From assembly GCF_004122105.1 (NCBI RefSeq), contig NZ_SBKN01000001.1, positions 434,001-498,000 of the forward strand: DNA of 64,000 bases, in the 5' to 3' direction. Origin of the DNA: Flavobacterium stagni (GTDB taxonomy: Bacteria > Bacteroidota > Bacteroidia > Flavobacteriales > Flavobacteriaceae). The stretch's first letter is position 1. Each line of letters opens with the position of its first letter. Both the position numbers and the translations under genes were made by a program. The notes below the pieces were generated by a model. The model saw only the letters and a program-made list of their open reading frames with translations. It searched no databases and was not told the origin of the DNA. Positions 27,305-37,367 of the stretch are shown piece by piece.

Positions 27305-27878
27305 AAAAGAATTACGAACGGTATACAAAGCCCAACGCAAGGCATTGAACGAAGAAGAAATCGAATTCAAAAGCTTGCAAATTGCCAACCAATTGGTGCG
27401 TTTACCCCTTTGGGATTACGTGTACTACCATTTGTTTTTAACGATTGAAAGCCAAAAGGAAATTCAGACTGAGTTTATTTTACAAATCTTATTTGGAAAA
27501 GATAAAGAAGTGGTGCTCTCCAAAAGCAATTTTGAAACGGGCACGCTTACCCATTATTTATTGACCGACAATACCAAACTGCGCAAAAATGCGTACGATA
27601 TTCCCGAACCGGTAGACGGCATCGAAGTTCCCGAAACCAAATTGGATGTGGTTTTCATCCCTTTATTGGCTTTTGATGAAAAAGGAAATCGGGTGGGCTA
27701 TGGCAAAGGCTTTTACGATCGGTTTTTGGCCAAATGCCGACCAGAAACGGTAAAAATAGGTTTGTCATTTTTTGAAGCAACACCTGAAATAACCGATGTT
27801 TCCCCAGATGATATTCGATTGGATTGGTGTGTTACACCCGAAAAAGTTTATTCGTTTTCGGCAGCGGCTTCTTCATGA
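27297..27878 (+). CDS. fau: 5-formyltetrahydrofolate cyclo-ligase
   Basis: Converts 5-formyl-THF plus ATP to 5,10-methenyl-THF, returning a storage folate to one-carbon metabolism. The 193-residue length is typical. Signature segments are LKKELRTVYKAQRKALNEEE at the N-terminus and the ATP/substrate motif GNRVGYGKGFYDRFLAKC, with IPLLAFDEKGNRVG preceding it. It overlaps the PLP decarboxylase upstream by 8 bp and the convergent lspA gene by 31 bp at its 3' end. Confidence 0.94.
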   Translation: MLKKELRTVYKAQRKALNEEEIEFKSLQIANQLVRLPLWDYVYYHLFLTIESQKEIQTEFILQILFGKDKEVVLSKSNFETGTLTHYLLTDNTKLRKNAYDIPEPVDGIEVPETKLDVVFIPLLAFDEKGNRVGYGKGFYDRFLAKCRPETVKIGLSFFEATPEITDVSPDDIRLDWCVTPEKVYSFSAAASS

Positions 27879-28519
27879 TGCTCATCTTCCCAATGGGTTA
27901 TGGACACATTGGATTGAACGGGAGCATGGGCAAACGCGCGTTTGTTAAAGACAATTAATATACCGACTCCTGTTGAAATAGCGACATCGGCCACATTGAA
28001 AATGGCATTGAAAAAAGTAATTTCTTTTCCGCCCCAAATTGGCACCCAAGAAGGCAACATATAATTTTCAATAATGGGGAAGTAAAACATGTCCACTACT
28101 TTACCGTGGAACCACGTTCCGTAGGGATTATCGGAATTAAAAGTAGCCAAGTGGCTGATACTATCGTCAAAGAAAACGCCATAAAAAACGGAATCAATAA
28201 TATTACCCAAAGCTCCGGCAAAGATCAAACTGATGGCAACAATCAAAAAATTGTTTTTGTTCTTTTTAATGGAATCCCACAACCAATAGGCAATTACGCC
28301 CACCGCTCCAATACGGAAAACGGTTAAAATAAGTTTACCATAGGCCCCCGGAATTACGGTTCCCCAAGCCATTCCTTCATTTTCAATGAAATAAATTTTA
28401 AACCAACTCAAGACATCGTGTTTTTCACCGAGTATAAAATTGGTTTTAATATAAATCTTAGAAAATTGGTCAATAACCAATAACAGAAAGATAATTAGCG
28501 CGGCATTTCTTAATTTCAT
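27848..28519 (-). CDS. lspA: lipoprotein signal peptidase (signal peptidase II)
   Basis: Inner-membrane aspartyl protease that removes signal peptides from prolipoproteins, needed by the many lipoproteins encoded here. Four hydrophobic segments are visible. Catalytic Asp regions are GALGNIIDSVFYGVFFDD and IFNVADVAISTGVG. At 223 residues it is longer than the ~165-residue proteobacterial enzymes, with an insertion around HGKVVDMFYFPIIENYMLPS and a charged C-terminal tail (HWEDEHHEEAAAENE), both usual in Bacteroidota. The tail is encoded in the 31 bp that overlap the convergent fau gene. Confidence 0.95.
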   Translation of the reverse strand: MKLRNAALIIFLLLVIDQFSKIYIKTNFILGEKHDVLSWFKIYFIENEGMAWGTVIPGAYGKLILTVFRIGAVGVIAYWLWDSIKKNKNNFLIVAISLIFAGALGNIIDSVFYGVFFDDSISHLATFNSDNPYGTWFHGKVVDMFYFPIIENYMLPSWVPIWGGKEITFFNAIFNVADVAISTGVGILIVFNKRAFAHAPVQSNVSITHWEDEHHEEAAAENE

Positions 28520-28566
28520 AGAGCTTTGCGTGTATTGAAAGTGTTGGTTTGCTGTTTTTTGCGGGG

Positions 28567-28574
28567 CAAAAGTA
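28567..28574 (-). promoter_or_regulatory. -7 promoter element of lspA
   Basis: Minus strand TACTTTTG matches TAnnTTTG; 47 nt before the lspA start and just downstream of the terminator of the ileS-dksA operon. Confidence 0.6.
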
Positions 28575-28588
28575 AGTCATTTTTTAAG

Positions 28589-28613
28589 AAAAACGCCCCT
28601 AAAAGGAGCGTTT
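28589..28613 (-). terminator. rho-independent terminator of the ileS-dksA operon
   Basis: AAACGCCCCT and AGGAGCGTTT pair with one mismatch around AAA; the minus-strand side continues into TTTTTCTT. Confidence 0.7.
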
Positions 28614-28633
28614 GACTATAAAAAAGGTACAGA

Positions 28634-29014
28634 TTAGCGTTGCATATTTTTTGCTTCGATACTCATCGTTGCGTGGGGTACGATTTTCAAACGTTCTTTA
28701 GAAATCAATTTCCCCGTTACTTTACATATACCGTAGGTTTTATTTTCCACACGGAACAAAGCATTTTTTAAATCGCGAATAAACTTCTCTTGACGAATGG
28801 CCAATTGCGAGTTCGCTTCTTTACTCATGGTCTCACTTCCTTCTTCAAACGCTTTAAACGTTGGTGAAGTATCGTCAGTACCGTTATTTAAATCATTCAT
28901 ATACGCACTTTTGATCAATTCAAGATCGGCTTGTGCTTTTTCAATTTTCTTTAAGATTATTTCTTTGAATTCTGCTAAATCAGCATCTGAATATCTCAAT
29001 TTTTCTTCTACCAT
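28634..29014 (-). CDS. TraR/DksA family regulator with a reduced zinc finger
   Basis: A 126-residue DksA/TraR-like protein: an N-terminal helical coiled-coil (LAEFKEIILKKIEKAQADLE through SQLAIRQEKFIRDLKNALFR) followed by a C-terminal zinc-finger region. Such proteins bind in the RNA polymerase secondary channel and modulate transcription with ppGpp. The finger is reduced: TYGICKVTGKLISKERLKIV keeps one Cys where the canonical four-Cys finger would stand, as is usual in Bacteroidota members, so zinc binding is doubtful. It lies 8 bp downstream of ileS and is presumably co-transcribed with it. Confidence 0.85.
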   Translation of the reverse strand: MVEEKLRYSDADLAEFKEIILKKIEKAQADLELIKSAYMNDLNNGTDDTSPTFKAFEEGSETMSKEANSQLAIRQEKFIRDLKNALFRVENKTYGICKVTGKLISKERLKIVPHATMSIEAKNMQR

Positions 29015-29022
29015 AATTATTC

Positions 29023-32000
29023 CTATTTTGAGATTAATATCTTAGTTTTTATGTCATCGAACTCAATTTCTGTGCCTTTATCCAACGTATCGGTAAAAAT
29101 CAATGCTTCGGTTAAGGTTTCTGAACATACGTAATTTTCGTTGTTTCGGATGGCCTGTTCCAAAGCTCCGTTGCGTTGTAACTCGACTTTAATTTTATCA
29201 GTTACTTCAAACCCGGAGTCCTTACGAATATTTTGGATTCGGTTAACCAATTCGCGGGCGATTCCTTCTTCTTTTAATTCCTCGGTTAAAGTTATGTCTA
29301 ACGCGACTGTTATTCCGTTTGCGTTAGCCACTAACCACCCAGGGATGTCTTGCGAAGTAATCTCTACGTCTTGGGTTGTTAAAGTTATAGTATTTCCTGA
29401 AATTTCAATAACCAATTCCCCATTGGCATCGATGGCATTGATTTGTTCTTGACTAAAGTCTTGTATCGCTTTGGAAATCAATCCCATATCTTTACCAAAT
29501 CGCGGTCCGAGGGTCTTGAAATTGGGCTTAATTTGTTTCACCAACACCCCTGAAGCATCGTCTAATAACGCCACTTCTTTGACGTTTACTTCGGATTTTA
29601 TCAAATCGGAAACCGCCTCAATTTCTGCTTTAAAAGTAGCGTCAAGTACTGGAATCATTACTCTTTGCAAGGGTTGACGCACTTTAATCATCTCTTTCTT
29701 ACGCAGTGATAATACTAAGGAAGAAACGGTTTGTGCCTTTAACATTTTGCGCTCTAGTGATTTATCAACAAATTTTTCAACAAATTCAGGGAAATTTGCT
29801 AAGTGAACACTAGTAAATTCGGGGCTTCCCGTCGCATTGACCAAGTCGCGGTACAACTGATCCATGAAGAAGGGTGCCACTGGAGCCGACAATTTTGCCA
29901 CAGTTACCAAACAAGTATATAACGTTTGATAGGCTGCAATCTTATCTGTTCCGTATTCACCTTTCCAAAAACGACGACGGCATAAACGTACATACCAGTT
30001 ACTTAAGTTCTCTTGAACGAAATCAGATATCGCTCGTGCAGCTTTGGTCGGTTCATAATCGGCATACGCTTCATCCACGGTTTGGATTAACGTATGCAAT
30101 TCAGAAAGAATCCAACGGTCAATCTCAGGACGCTCGTGTAACGGCACTTCGGCTTCTTGGTTGGTAAACCCATCGATATTCGCATACAACGCAAAGAACG
30201 AATAGGTATTATATAATGTTCCAAAGAACTTACGGCGCACTTCTGCAACGCCTTCAATGTCAAATTTTAAGTTGTCCCAAGGATTCGCATTGGAAATCAT
30301 GTACCAACGTGTTGCATCCGGACCGTATTCTTTCAATGTTTCAAACGGATCTACGGCATTGCCCAATCGTTTGGACATTTTTTGACCGTTTTTGTCCAAT
30401 ACCAAGCCGTTGGATACAACATTTTTATAGGCTATTTTGTCAAACACCAAAGTACCAATAGCATGTAAGGTATAAAACCAGCCACGGGTTTGGTCCACAC
30501 CTTCTGCAATAAAATCCGCAGGGAAGGCTTCGTTGTTGTCAATGAACGCTTTATTTTCAAACGGATAATGCCATTGTGCATACGGCATGGCACCCGAATC
30601 AAACCACACGTCAATCAAATCGGATTCCCGTTTCATGGCTTTCCCTGAAGATGCCACCAAAACGATGTTATCTACAATGTTTTTATGCAAGTCCACCAAA
30701 TCATAATTGGCTTCGTCCATATTCCCGATTTCAAATCCGCGGTAGGGATTCTCGGACATTACCCCAGCAGCCACCGCTTTTTCAATTTCGTTGTACAACT
30801 GTTCGACCGAACCGATACAGATTTCTTCGGTTTTGTCTTCCGTACGCCAAATCGGCAACGGAATTCCCCAATAGCGGGAACGCGACAAGTTCCAGTCGTT
30901 GGCATTTTTCAACCAATTCCCAAAACGGCCTTCTCCTGTAGCTTTGGGCTTCCAGTTGATGGTATCGTTTAGGTCAAACATACGGTCTTTGACTTCTGTA
31001 ATTTTGATAAACCACGAATCTAACGGATAGTAAAGAATCGGTTTATCGGTGCGCCAACAGTGGGGATAACTGTGTACGTATTTCTCCACTTTGAAGGCTT
31101 TATTTTCTTCTTTTAAACGAATGGCGATTTCCACATCTACCGATTTCTCGGGGGCTTCGCCTTCGTTGTAATATTCATTCTTCACATATTTGCCCGACAA
31201 ATCACCCAAACCTTGGATAAATCGTCCTTGCAAATCCACCAACGGCACAGGATTTCCTGCTTCGTCCAACACCAACATAGGCGGAACTTCAGGTGTAGCT
31301 TCTTTCGCTACTTTAGCATCATCTGCACCAAAGGTTGGGGCGGTATGTACGATACCCGTTCCGTCTTCTGTGGTCACAAAATCACCCGAAATCACGCGGA
31401 AAGCATTTTCTGGCGATTGATACGGTAATACATACGGTAACAGTTGTTCGTAACGAATCCCTACCAAATCAGCGCCTTTTGCTTCGGCAATCACGGCATA
31501 AGGGATCTTCTTATCTTCCGATTTGTAGTTAGTAAAATCGGCTTCACTTTCCGCTGCTGCATATTTTCCACCAAAAACTTTATTTAGCAAGGGTTTGGCC
31601 AAAATCACTTGGATGGGTTCGAACGTATATTGGTTAAATGATTTTACCAAAACATAATCGATTTTTGGCCCGACAGTCAACGCGGTATTCGAAGGCAACG
31701 TCCAGGGTGTTGTCGTCCAGGCCAAGAAATGAATGTCTCCGAAACCTTGTAAGAAGGTCGGCAAACTATCAGCGACCGCTTTAAATTGTGCTACAATCGT
31801 AGTATCGGTCACATCGCGGTAAGTACCGGGTTGGTTTACTTCATGAGAGGATAAACCCGTTCCTGCTTTGGGCGAATACGGTTGGATGGTATAGCCTTTG
31901 TACAACAAGTCTTTGTTATAGATTTGTTGCAACAACCACCAAACGGTCTCCATGTATTTGGATTTGTAGGTTACATACGGATCGTTCATATCGACCCAAT

Positions 32001-32424
32001 AACCCATTTTTTCTGTCAAATCATTCCACACATCGGTATAGCGCATAACGGTGCGTTTACACGCTTCGTTATATTCAGTTACGGAAATGGTTTTCCCGAT
32101 ATCTTCTTTGGTAATACCCAATTCTTTTTCGGTACCTAATTCAACGGGTAAACCGTGGGTATCCCAACCCGCTTTTCGTTTTACTTGGTAGCCTTTTTGG
32201 GTTTTATAACGACAAAAAATATCTTTAATCGCACGCGCCATCACGTGGTGAATTCCGGGCAAACCGTTGGCTGAAGGTGGCCCTTCAAAAAACACATACG
32301 GGGTAGCTCCTTCACGTGACGTTACACTTTGCTCAAAGACATTATTTTCTTTCCAAAATCGAAGCACTTCGTCAGCCACTACAGGCAAGTCAAGTCCTTT
32401 GTATTCAGTAAATTTTGTACTCAT
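29023..32424 (-). CDS. ileS: isoleucyl-tRNA synthetase
   Basis: Charges tRNA-Ile with isoleucine and edits mischarged valine. The 1133-residue length suits the long Bacteroidota/eukaryote-like form. Class I signatures are present: the HIGH-equivalent GIHH at residues 57-60 (PPSANGLPGIHHVMARAI) and the KMSKR loop in NGQKMSKRLGN. The CP1 editing domain lies between them (FLAWTTTPWTLPSNTALTVG). The C-terminal anticodon-binding and accessory domains are full length (ARELVNRIQNIRKDSGFEV). It is followed by the DksA-like gene. The mupirocin-type class cannot be stated without alignment. Confidence 0.98.
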   Translation of the reverse strand: MSTKFTEYKGLDLPVVADEVLRFWKENNVFEQSVTSREGATPYVFFEGPPSANGLPGIHHVMARAIKDIFCRYKTQKGYQVKRKAGWDTHGLPVELGTEKELGITKEDIGKTISVTEYNEACKRTVMRYTDVWNDLTEKMGYWVDMNDPYVTYKSKYMETVWWLLQQIYNKDLLYKGYTIQPYSPKAGTGLSSHEVNQPGTYRDVTDTTIVAQFKAVADSLPTFLQGFGDIHFLAWTTTPWTLPSNTALTVGPKIDYVLVKSFNQYTFEPIQVILAKPLLNKVFGGKYAAAESEADFTNYKSEDKKIPYAVIAEAKGADLVGIRYEQLLPYVLPYQSPENAFRVISGDFVTTEDGTGIVHTAPTFGADDAKVAKEATPEVPPMLVLDEAGNPVPLVDLQGRFIQGLGDLSGKYVKNEYYNEGEAPEKSVDVEIAIRLKEENKAFKVEKYVHSYPHCWRTDKPILYYPLDSWFIKITEVKDRMFDLNDTINWKPKATGEGRFGNWLKNANDWNLSRSRYWGIPLPIWRTEDKTEEICIGSVEQLYNEIEKAVAAGVMSENPYRGFEIGNMDEANYDLVDLHKNIVDNIVLVASSGKAMKRESDLIDVWFDSGAMPYAQWHYPFENKAFIDNNEAFPADFIAEGVDQTRGWFYTLHAIGTLVFDKIAYKNVVSNGLVLDKNGQKMSKRLGNAVDPFETLKEYGPDATRWYMISNANPWDNLKFDIEGVAEVRRKFFGTLYNTYSFFALYANIDGFTNQEAEVPLHERPEIDRWILSELHTLIQTVDEAYADYEPTKAARAISDFVQENLSNWYVRLCRRRFWKGEYGTDKIAAYQTLYTCLVTVAKLSAPVAPFFMDQLYRDLVNATGSPEFTSVHLANFPEFVEKFVDKSLERKMLKAQTVSSLVLSLRKKEMIKVRQPLQRVMIPVLDATFKAEIEAVSDLIKSEVNVKEVALLDDASGVLVKQIKPNFKTLGPRFGKDMGLISKAIQDFSQEQINAIDANGELVIEISGNTITLTTQDVEITSQDIPGWLVANANGITVALDITLTEELKEEGIARELVNRIQNIRKDSGFEVTDKIKVELQRNGALEQAIRNNENYVCSETLTEALIFTDTLDKGTEIEFDDIKTKILISK

Positions 32425-32608
32425 TTTGTCGTATTCTTAAATCAGTTTGCGAAAGTAATGAAAATTGCTTTACGAGGATACAATTTGGGCGAAACTGCGC
32501 CGACTTTTAGCAATAATTTAAGGAGGGAAAGGAGAAATTGTGAAAAATATATTTTGGGGCTGCTGAGTTACTGAGATTCTTAGCTGATGATATCCATAGA
32601 CAATGAAA

Positions 32609-33322
32609 CTACGCAAACACTTCCCGAAGTACATCCAACGATTTGGGTTTTTTGAAGCCGTCGAGGTGGATGGAGTAGAAATCGAGAAGGATTTTTAGTA
32701 AAATGGAGCGTTCAGTGCTGGTGAAGACTTTTCCGGGATTCTCGATGTTTTGTTCCATGAGTTTGCGCCAAAGCACTGTTTCATGTTCGCTCAAACAACT
32801 CACCCCTTGAAACGGCACGAATACACCTTCAGTCAATTCAAAAAAGGGGTCGGTGGTATTGTCGCGTTCGGGATAAAAGCCGAGGTATTTGGTTACTTCC
32901 AGCAATAAAATCAAATGGAAATTGGCAATGTCATCATGGGCATCAAGCCAAAGTAAGGCCGATTCGAGCAAATCAAACAGTGGAGCGTTTTTCGCCTCTT
33001 CGCGAATGCTATGATGGAGCATTTCGGAGAGAAAAATTACAATCGTACTTTTGACAACATCCATCGGAATGGATTGGTAAGCCGCGGCGAGTTTGATTTC
33101 ACGAAAATGTTCGAGAGTCCCTTTGTTCTTGTGCACTGCTTCAATTTCGAGTAAAGTCAAAGGTTGGAAATAGGCAATTTTTTGATTGGATTTTTTACCC
33201 GAATAGGCACTTGGCACGAAGTAGGATTTGAGTCCGTCACTTTGGGTAAAGCACTTCACGATCAGACTTTTTTCCTGATACTTGAGGGTTGATAAGACGA
33301 TGGCTTTGGTTTTAACGAGCAT
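32609..33322 (-). CDS. recO: DNA repair protein RecO
   Basis: RecFOR-pathway protein that loads RecA on SSB-coated gaps. The 237 residues show the N-terminal OB-fold start KTKAIVLSTLKYQEKSLIVK and a helical C-terminal domain. No zinc-finger Cys cluster is evident, as is common in Bacteroidota RecO. The start lies 3 bp after the porZ stop, so recO is translated from the porZ transcript; this gene pair is, to my knowledge, recurrent in flavobacteria. Confidence 0.9.
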   Translation of the reverse strand: MLVKTKAIVLSTLKYQEKSLIVKCFTQSDGLKSYFVPSAYSGKKSNQKIAYFQPLTLLEIEAVHKNKGTLEHFREIKLAAAYQSIPMDVVKSTIVIFLSEMLHHSIREEAKNAPLFDLLESALLWLDAHDDIANFHLILLLEVTKYLGFYPERDNTTDPFFELTEGVFVPFQGVSCLSEHETVLWRKLMEQNIENPGKVFTSTERSILLKILLDFYSIHLDGFKKPKSLDVLREVFA

Positions 33323-33325
33323 GGT

Positions 33326-35656
33326 TTATCGAATGATCATCACCTTACGAACCGCAGTTTCAATCCCATCCTCACCCGAGATAAAAATCATGTAGACACC
33401 CGAGGCCACGCGGTATTTCCCAAAAGCGGTGGTATCCCATTCGATTGTTCCTCCGGAAGCTGTGGTTTCATACACTAAATTCCCTTCAATATCCGTGATT
33501 TTCACAATGGCTTTGTCAGTGAGTTCGGCTATTTTAACCGTGCCTGTATATTCGGGGCGAACGGGATTGGGGTACACATACACGCCCGCCAAATCATCAC
33601 TGGGTTTTGTCGCCGTTCCTTTATAGGAAATCAATCCTTTTTCGGTAGCAAAAAACACTTCGCCAGTGGTGCCGTCAATTTCGATATCGGCTACGTTATT
33701 GCTGGGCAGTGGTGAATTTTCTTTGGTAAAATGATAAATGGTTTCTTGACCATTTGCAGACACCAAATACACACCAGAATCGGCAATGGAGACCCATTTA
33801 CGATTGGCTCCATCCACACAAATGTCCAATATCACTTGTTCGTAAAACAACTCTTGTGCGAGTTCGACCCCATCAATTACCTCGTTAATAATAATAGCTT
33901 TGGACTGAATATTGTCCGCATTGATAAAGGTATCTGCAGAAGAAATCGTACGGAGTCCTCGCGCGGTACCAATCCACACTTGATTGCGGTTATCTATAGC
34001 TACGCAGCGCACGTCCATGCTAGGGAGATTTCCTTCTGTTCCGGTTTTGACCAACAAACACTTGTTGTTATAATTCTCATTAAAAATAATCAACCCATTT
34101 GCTCGATAGGACGGAATCCATTTGGTGTCGTTTTTATCAATTTGAATTTGCCCATAACGTTCGAAAAAAGGCTCGGTTAAAACGGTATTTAAATCAAACG
34201 ATTGCCATTGTCCGCCTGACTTCAACACTTTAATTCCTTTATCGACATAGGCATTGGTCATCCATAAATTTCCTTTGGAATCGTATTTTAAACCGTTGAT
34301 GCGGATATCTACATAGGTTGGATCAGGAGGAGAAAGGACTAACGACTCCAAGCCATTAGTACCTGTATTGGTTTGATTGTACAAAACCGTAGGTACCATG
34401 TCTTCCAATTTTAATACTCCTGAAAAATAGGAACTGATATAGGCTTCACTGGTGTTTTTCGGATTGACGGCTACAGAGGATAAACTTCGGGCGTTAAAGA
34501 TATCGGTAGTCGGGATTTTAGACCAACCCAAGTCTTTTGTAAAATAATTAATAGGAAGTAAATACGGTTGATAGGGCGGTGTCGGACTGTACGGGTTGTA
34601 AGTAAAATTAAATTTACCGTAAGTCACAAACAATTTATCATCTGTTTTTAGTAATCGAAAAGGTTGGTTGGAATCAGGGCCCGATGGTTTTAATACTTGC
34701 AAGTTAATCGAACTCATACCTGTTTCTAACAATCCGACTTCATTGGTTGCAATGTACAATTGATCACTAGCCACAATAGCGGCATTAAAAGTGACCGGCT
34801 CTGCGGTATATTGTGATGTATTTACAAGGGTTTCTAAAGTATTTCCTGCATTTAAAACCACCACTTTTTGAGCGGTTGTAATCACGGTGTAGTTATCCAC
34901 AACGCGAAAATCGACCGCAGCTTGACCCAAAGTATACACCGGATTAAATCCAGTACCGTTGGAAGTGTAAATGATATTGTTGGTATTGCAAAGCATTAAT
35001 TGATTTTGTTTGGCTTGAATTCCGAGCCAGTTCCCACTGTCAAAGACTTGCCACTGGTTGAAATCAATCAAAAACGGATTGGTAACTGCGGCACTTTTGA
35101 TTCCGTTGGAATCGGTTGCAGCATAAATAAATCCATTGTAAACTGTGGTTTGGTAGACTTTCACTTGTGCACCTCCGTTACCGATGTAATAGGTATCTCC
35201 AAATTCCATTTGATCCAAATCAAAAACGGAAATTCCATAATCACAGGCGATATACACTTTGCCGTCATATTCGTTAAAATGATTGATTTTTTTGACTGAA
35301 GCAGGCACAGGCACTTCGGTAAGAATCCCATTTTTGTAGGCTACTTTTCCGTCTTTATCAACTACTAAAAGTAAGCCATTATCATTTCCAACTAAAAGCA
35401 CTTGATACGCTTCACTATAATGAATAGTAGTAATGTTATCGGCTTTGAGTCCGTTAATGGTAGTAATGGTTTCTAAAAATCCGTCGGTTGGTTTTTGAAA
35501 GAAAACTGCATTTTCAGAAGCGGCATACACTGTGCTGCTTTTGCGGGTTACGTCTTTTAAGGAATTGAAAGAGAAATAGCCTTGCCACAGCCGATTGGTT
35601 TGGGCATGTGTCATTTGCAAACAAAGGACGAAGCAAAAAAGGACTATTTTTTTCAT
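33326..35656 (-). CDS. porZ: type IX secretion system protein PorZ-like (beta-propeller with sorting domain)
   Basis: A 776-residue exported protein: signal peptide (MKKIVLFCFVLCLQMTHAQ), two beta-propeller-like halves built from repeats such as YDGKVYIACDYGISVFDL, SKGNLWMTNAYVDKGI and NRNQVWIGTARGLRTI, and a C-terminal T9SS type A sorting domain (VYPNPVRPEYTGTVKIAELT to the basic end VRKVMIIR). PorZ belongs to the attachment complex with PorU, PorV and PorQ on the cell surface, where cargo signals are removed and cargo attached. I place the start at 35656 rather than 35686 because the signal peptide begins there. It is followed by recO with a 3-bp gap. Confidence 0.85.
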   Translation of the reverse strand: MKKIVLFCFVLCLQMTHAQTNRLWQGYFSFNSLKDVTRKSSTVYAASENAVFFQKPTDGFLETITTINGLKADNITTIHYSEAYQVLLVGNDNGLLLVVDKDGKVAYKNGILTEVPVPASVKKINHFNEYDGKVYIACDYGISVFDLDQMEFGDTYYIGNGGAQVKVYQTTVYNGFIYAATDSNGIKSAAVTNPFLIDFNQWQVFDSGNWLGIQAKQNQLMLCNTNNIIYTSNGTGFNPVYTLGQAAVDFRVVDNYTVITTAQKVVVLNAGNTLETLVNTSQYTAEPVTFNAAIVASDQLYIATNEVGLLETGMSSINLQVLKPSGPDSNQPFRLLKTDDKLFVTYGKFNFTYNPYSPTPPYQPYLLPINYFTKDLGWSKIPTTDIFNARSLSSVAVNPKNTSEAYISSYFSGVLKLEDMVPTVLYNQTNTGTNGLESLVLSPPDPTYVDIRINGLKYDSKGNLWMTNAYVDKGIKVLKSGGQWQSFDLNTVLTEPFFERYGQIQIDKNDTKWIPSYRANGLIIFNENYNNKCLLVKTGTEGNLPSMDVRCVAIDNRNQVWIGTARGLRTISSADTFINADNIQSKAIIINEVIDGVELAQELFYEQVILDICVDGANRKWVSIADSGVYLVSANGQETIYHFTKENSPLPSNNVADIEIDGTTGEVFFATEKGLISYKGTATKPSDDLAGVYVYPNPVRPEYTGTVKIAELTDKAIVKITDIEGNLVYETTASGGTIEWDTTAFGKYRVASGVYMIFISGEDGIETAVRKVMIIR

Positions 35657-35718
35657 GTAACGAACTACCACGTTTAGGTAACGCAATATTACGTAAAATC
35701 ATATGGACGGCATAAAAA

Positions 35719-35745
35719 AACCTTCTCTCGGAGGGAGAGAAGGTT
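35719..35745 (-). terminator. rho-independent terminator of gdhA
   Basis: AACCTTCTCTC and GAGAGAAGGTT form a perfect 11-bp stem around GGAGG, followed on the minus strand by TTTTTTT. It lies 24 nt after the gdhA stop. Confidence 0.88.
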
Positions 35746-35769
35746 GGATTTATTTGAAAAGAAGTGCGA

Positions 35770-37119
<1,350 letters not shown>

Positions 37120-37132
37120 TTAGTTTGTTAAA

Positions 37133-37144
37133 GAAAACGTTTTC
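37133..37144. promoter_or_regulatory. palindrome in the gdhA leader
   Basis: GAAAACGTTTTC is a perfect 12-bp palindrome between the gdhA -7 element and its start codon. It has the size of a half-turn operator, but no binding protein can be named. Confidence 0.35.
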
Positions 37145-37157
37145 GTTTTTATTCCGA

Positions 37158-37165
37158 CAAATATA
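37158..37165 (-). promoter_or_regulatory. -7 promoter element of gdhA
   Basis: Minus strand TATATTTG matches TAnnTTTG, 44 nt before the gdhA start codon. Confidence 0.6.
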
Positions 37166-37338
37166 CATTTTATTAAAATATGGGGGTTGTTTTTTTTAAA
37201 TCCTCATAATTTTTATGAGAACGCTAAGAAATTCGAAAGAACATTGACTTTTTACAGTCCTTTTAAAACATTTTATGCTTTTTTTCGTATATAAAGAAGT
37301 ATTTTTTTATTTTGTTTTACAAGTGAATGATGTTTTTA

Positions 37339-37346
37339 TATATTTG
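37339..37346 (+). promoter_or_regulatory. -7 promoter element of the THC0290_0291-type gene
   Basis: TATATTTG matches TAnnTTTG, with TTTG at 37311-37314 (24-nt spacing, slightly long). It lies 21 nt before ATG 37368, which argues against the longer frame starting at 37275. Confidence 0.55.
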
Positions 37347-37367
37347 TCGGGAATTGAAAAAACACGT

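Noticed and set aside
30576..30941. 121-codon open frame antisense to ileS
   Set aside because: Shadow of ileS; composition (many Pro, His, Arg) is typical of reverse-strand reading of a real gene.
37275..37367. Longer N-terminus for the THC0290_0291-type protein
   Set aside because: A promoter -7 element lies inside the extension and the signal peptide starts at 37368-37374.
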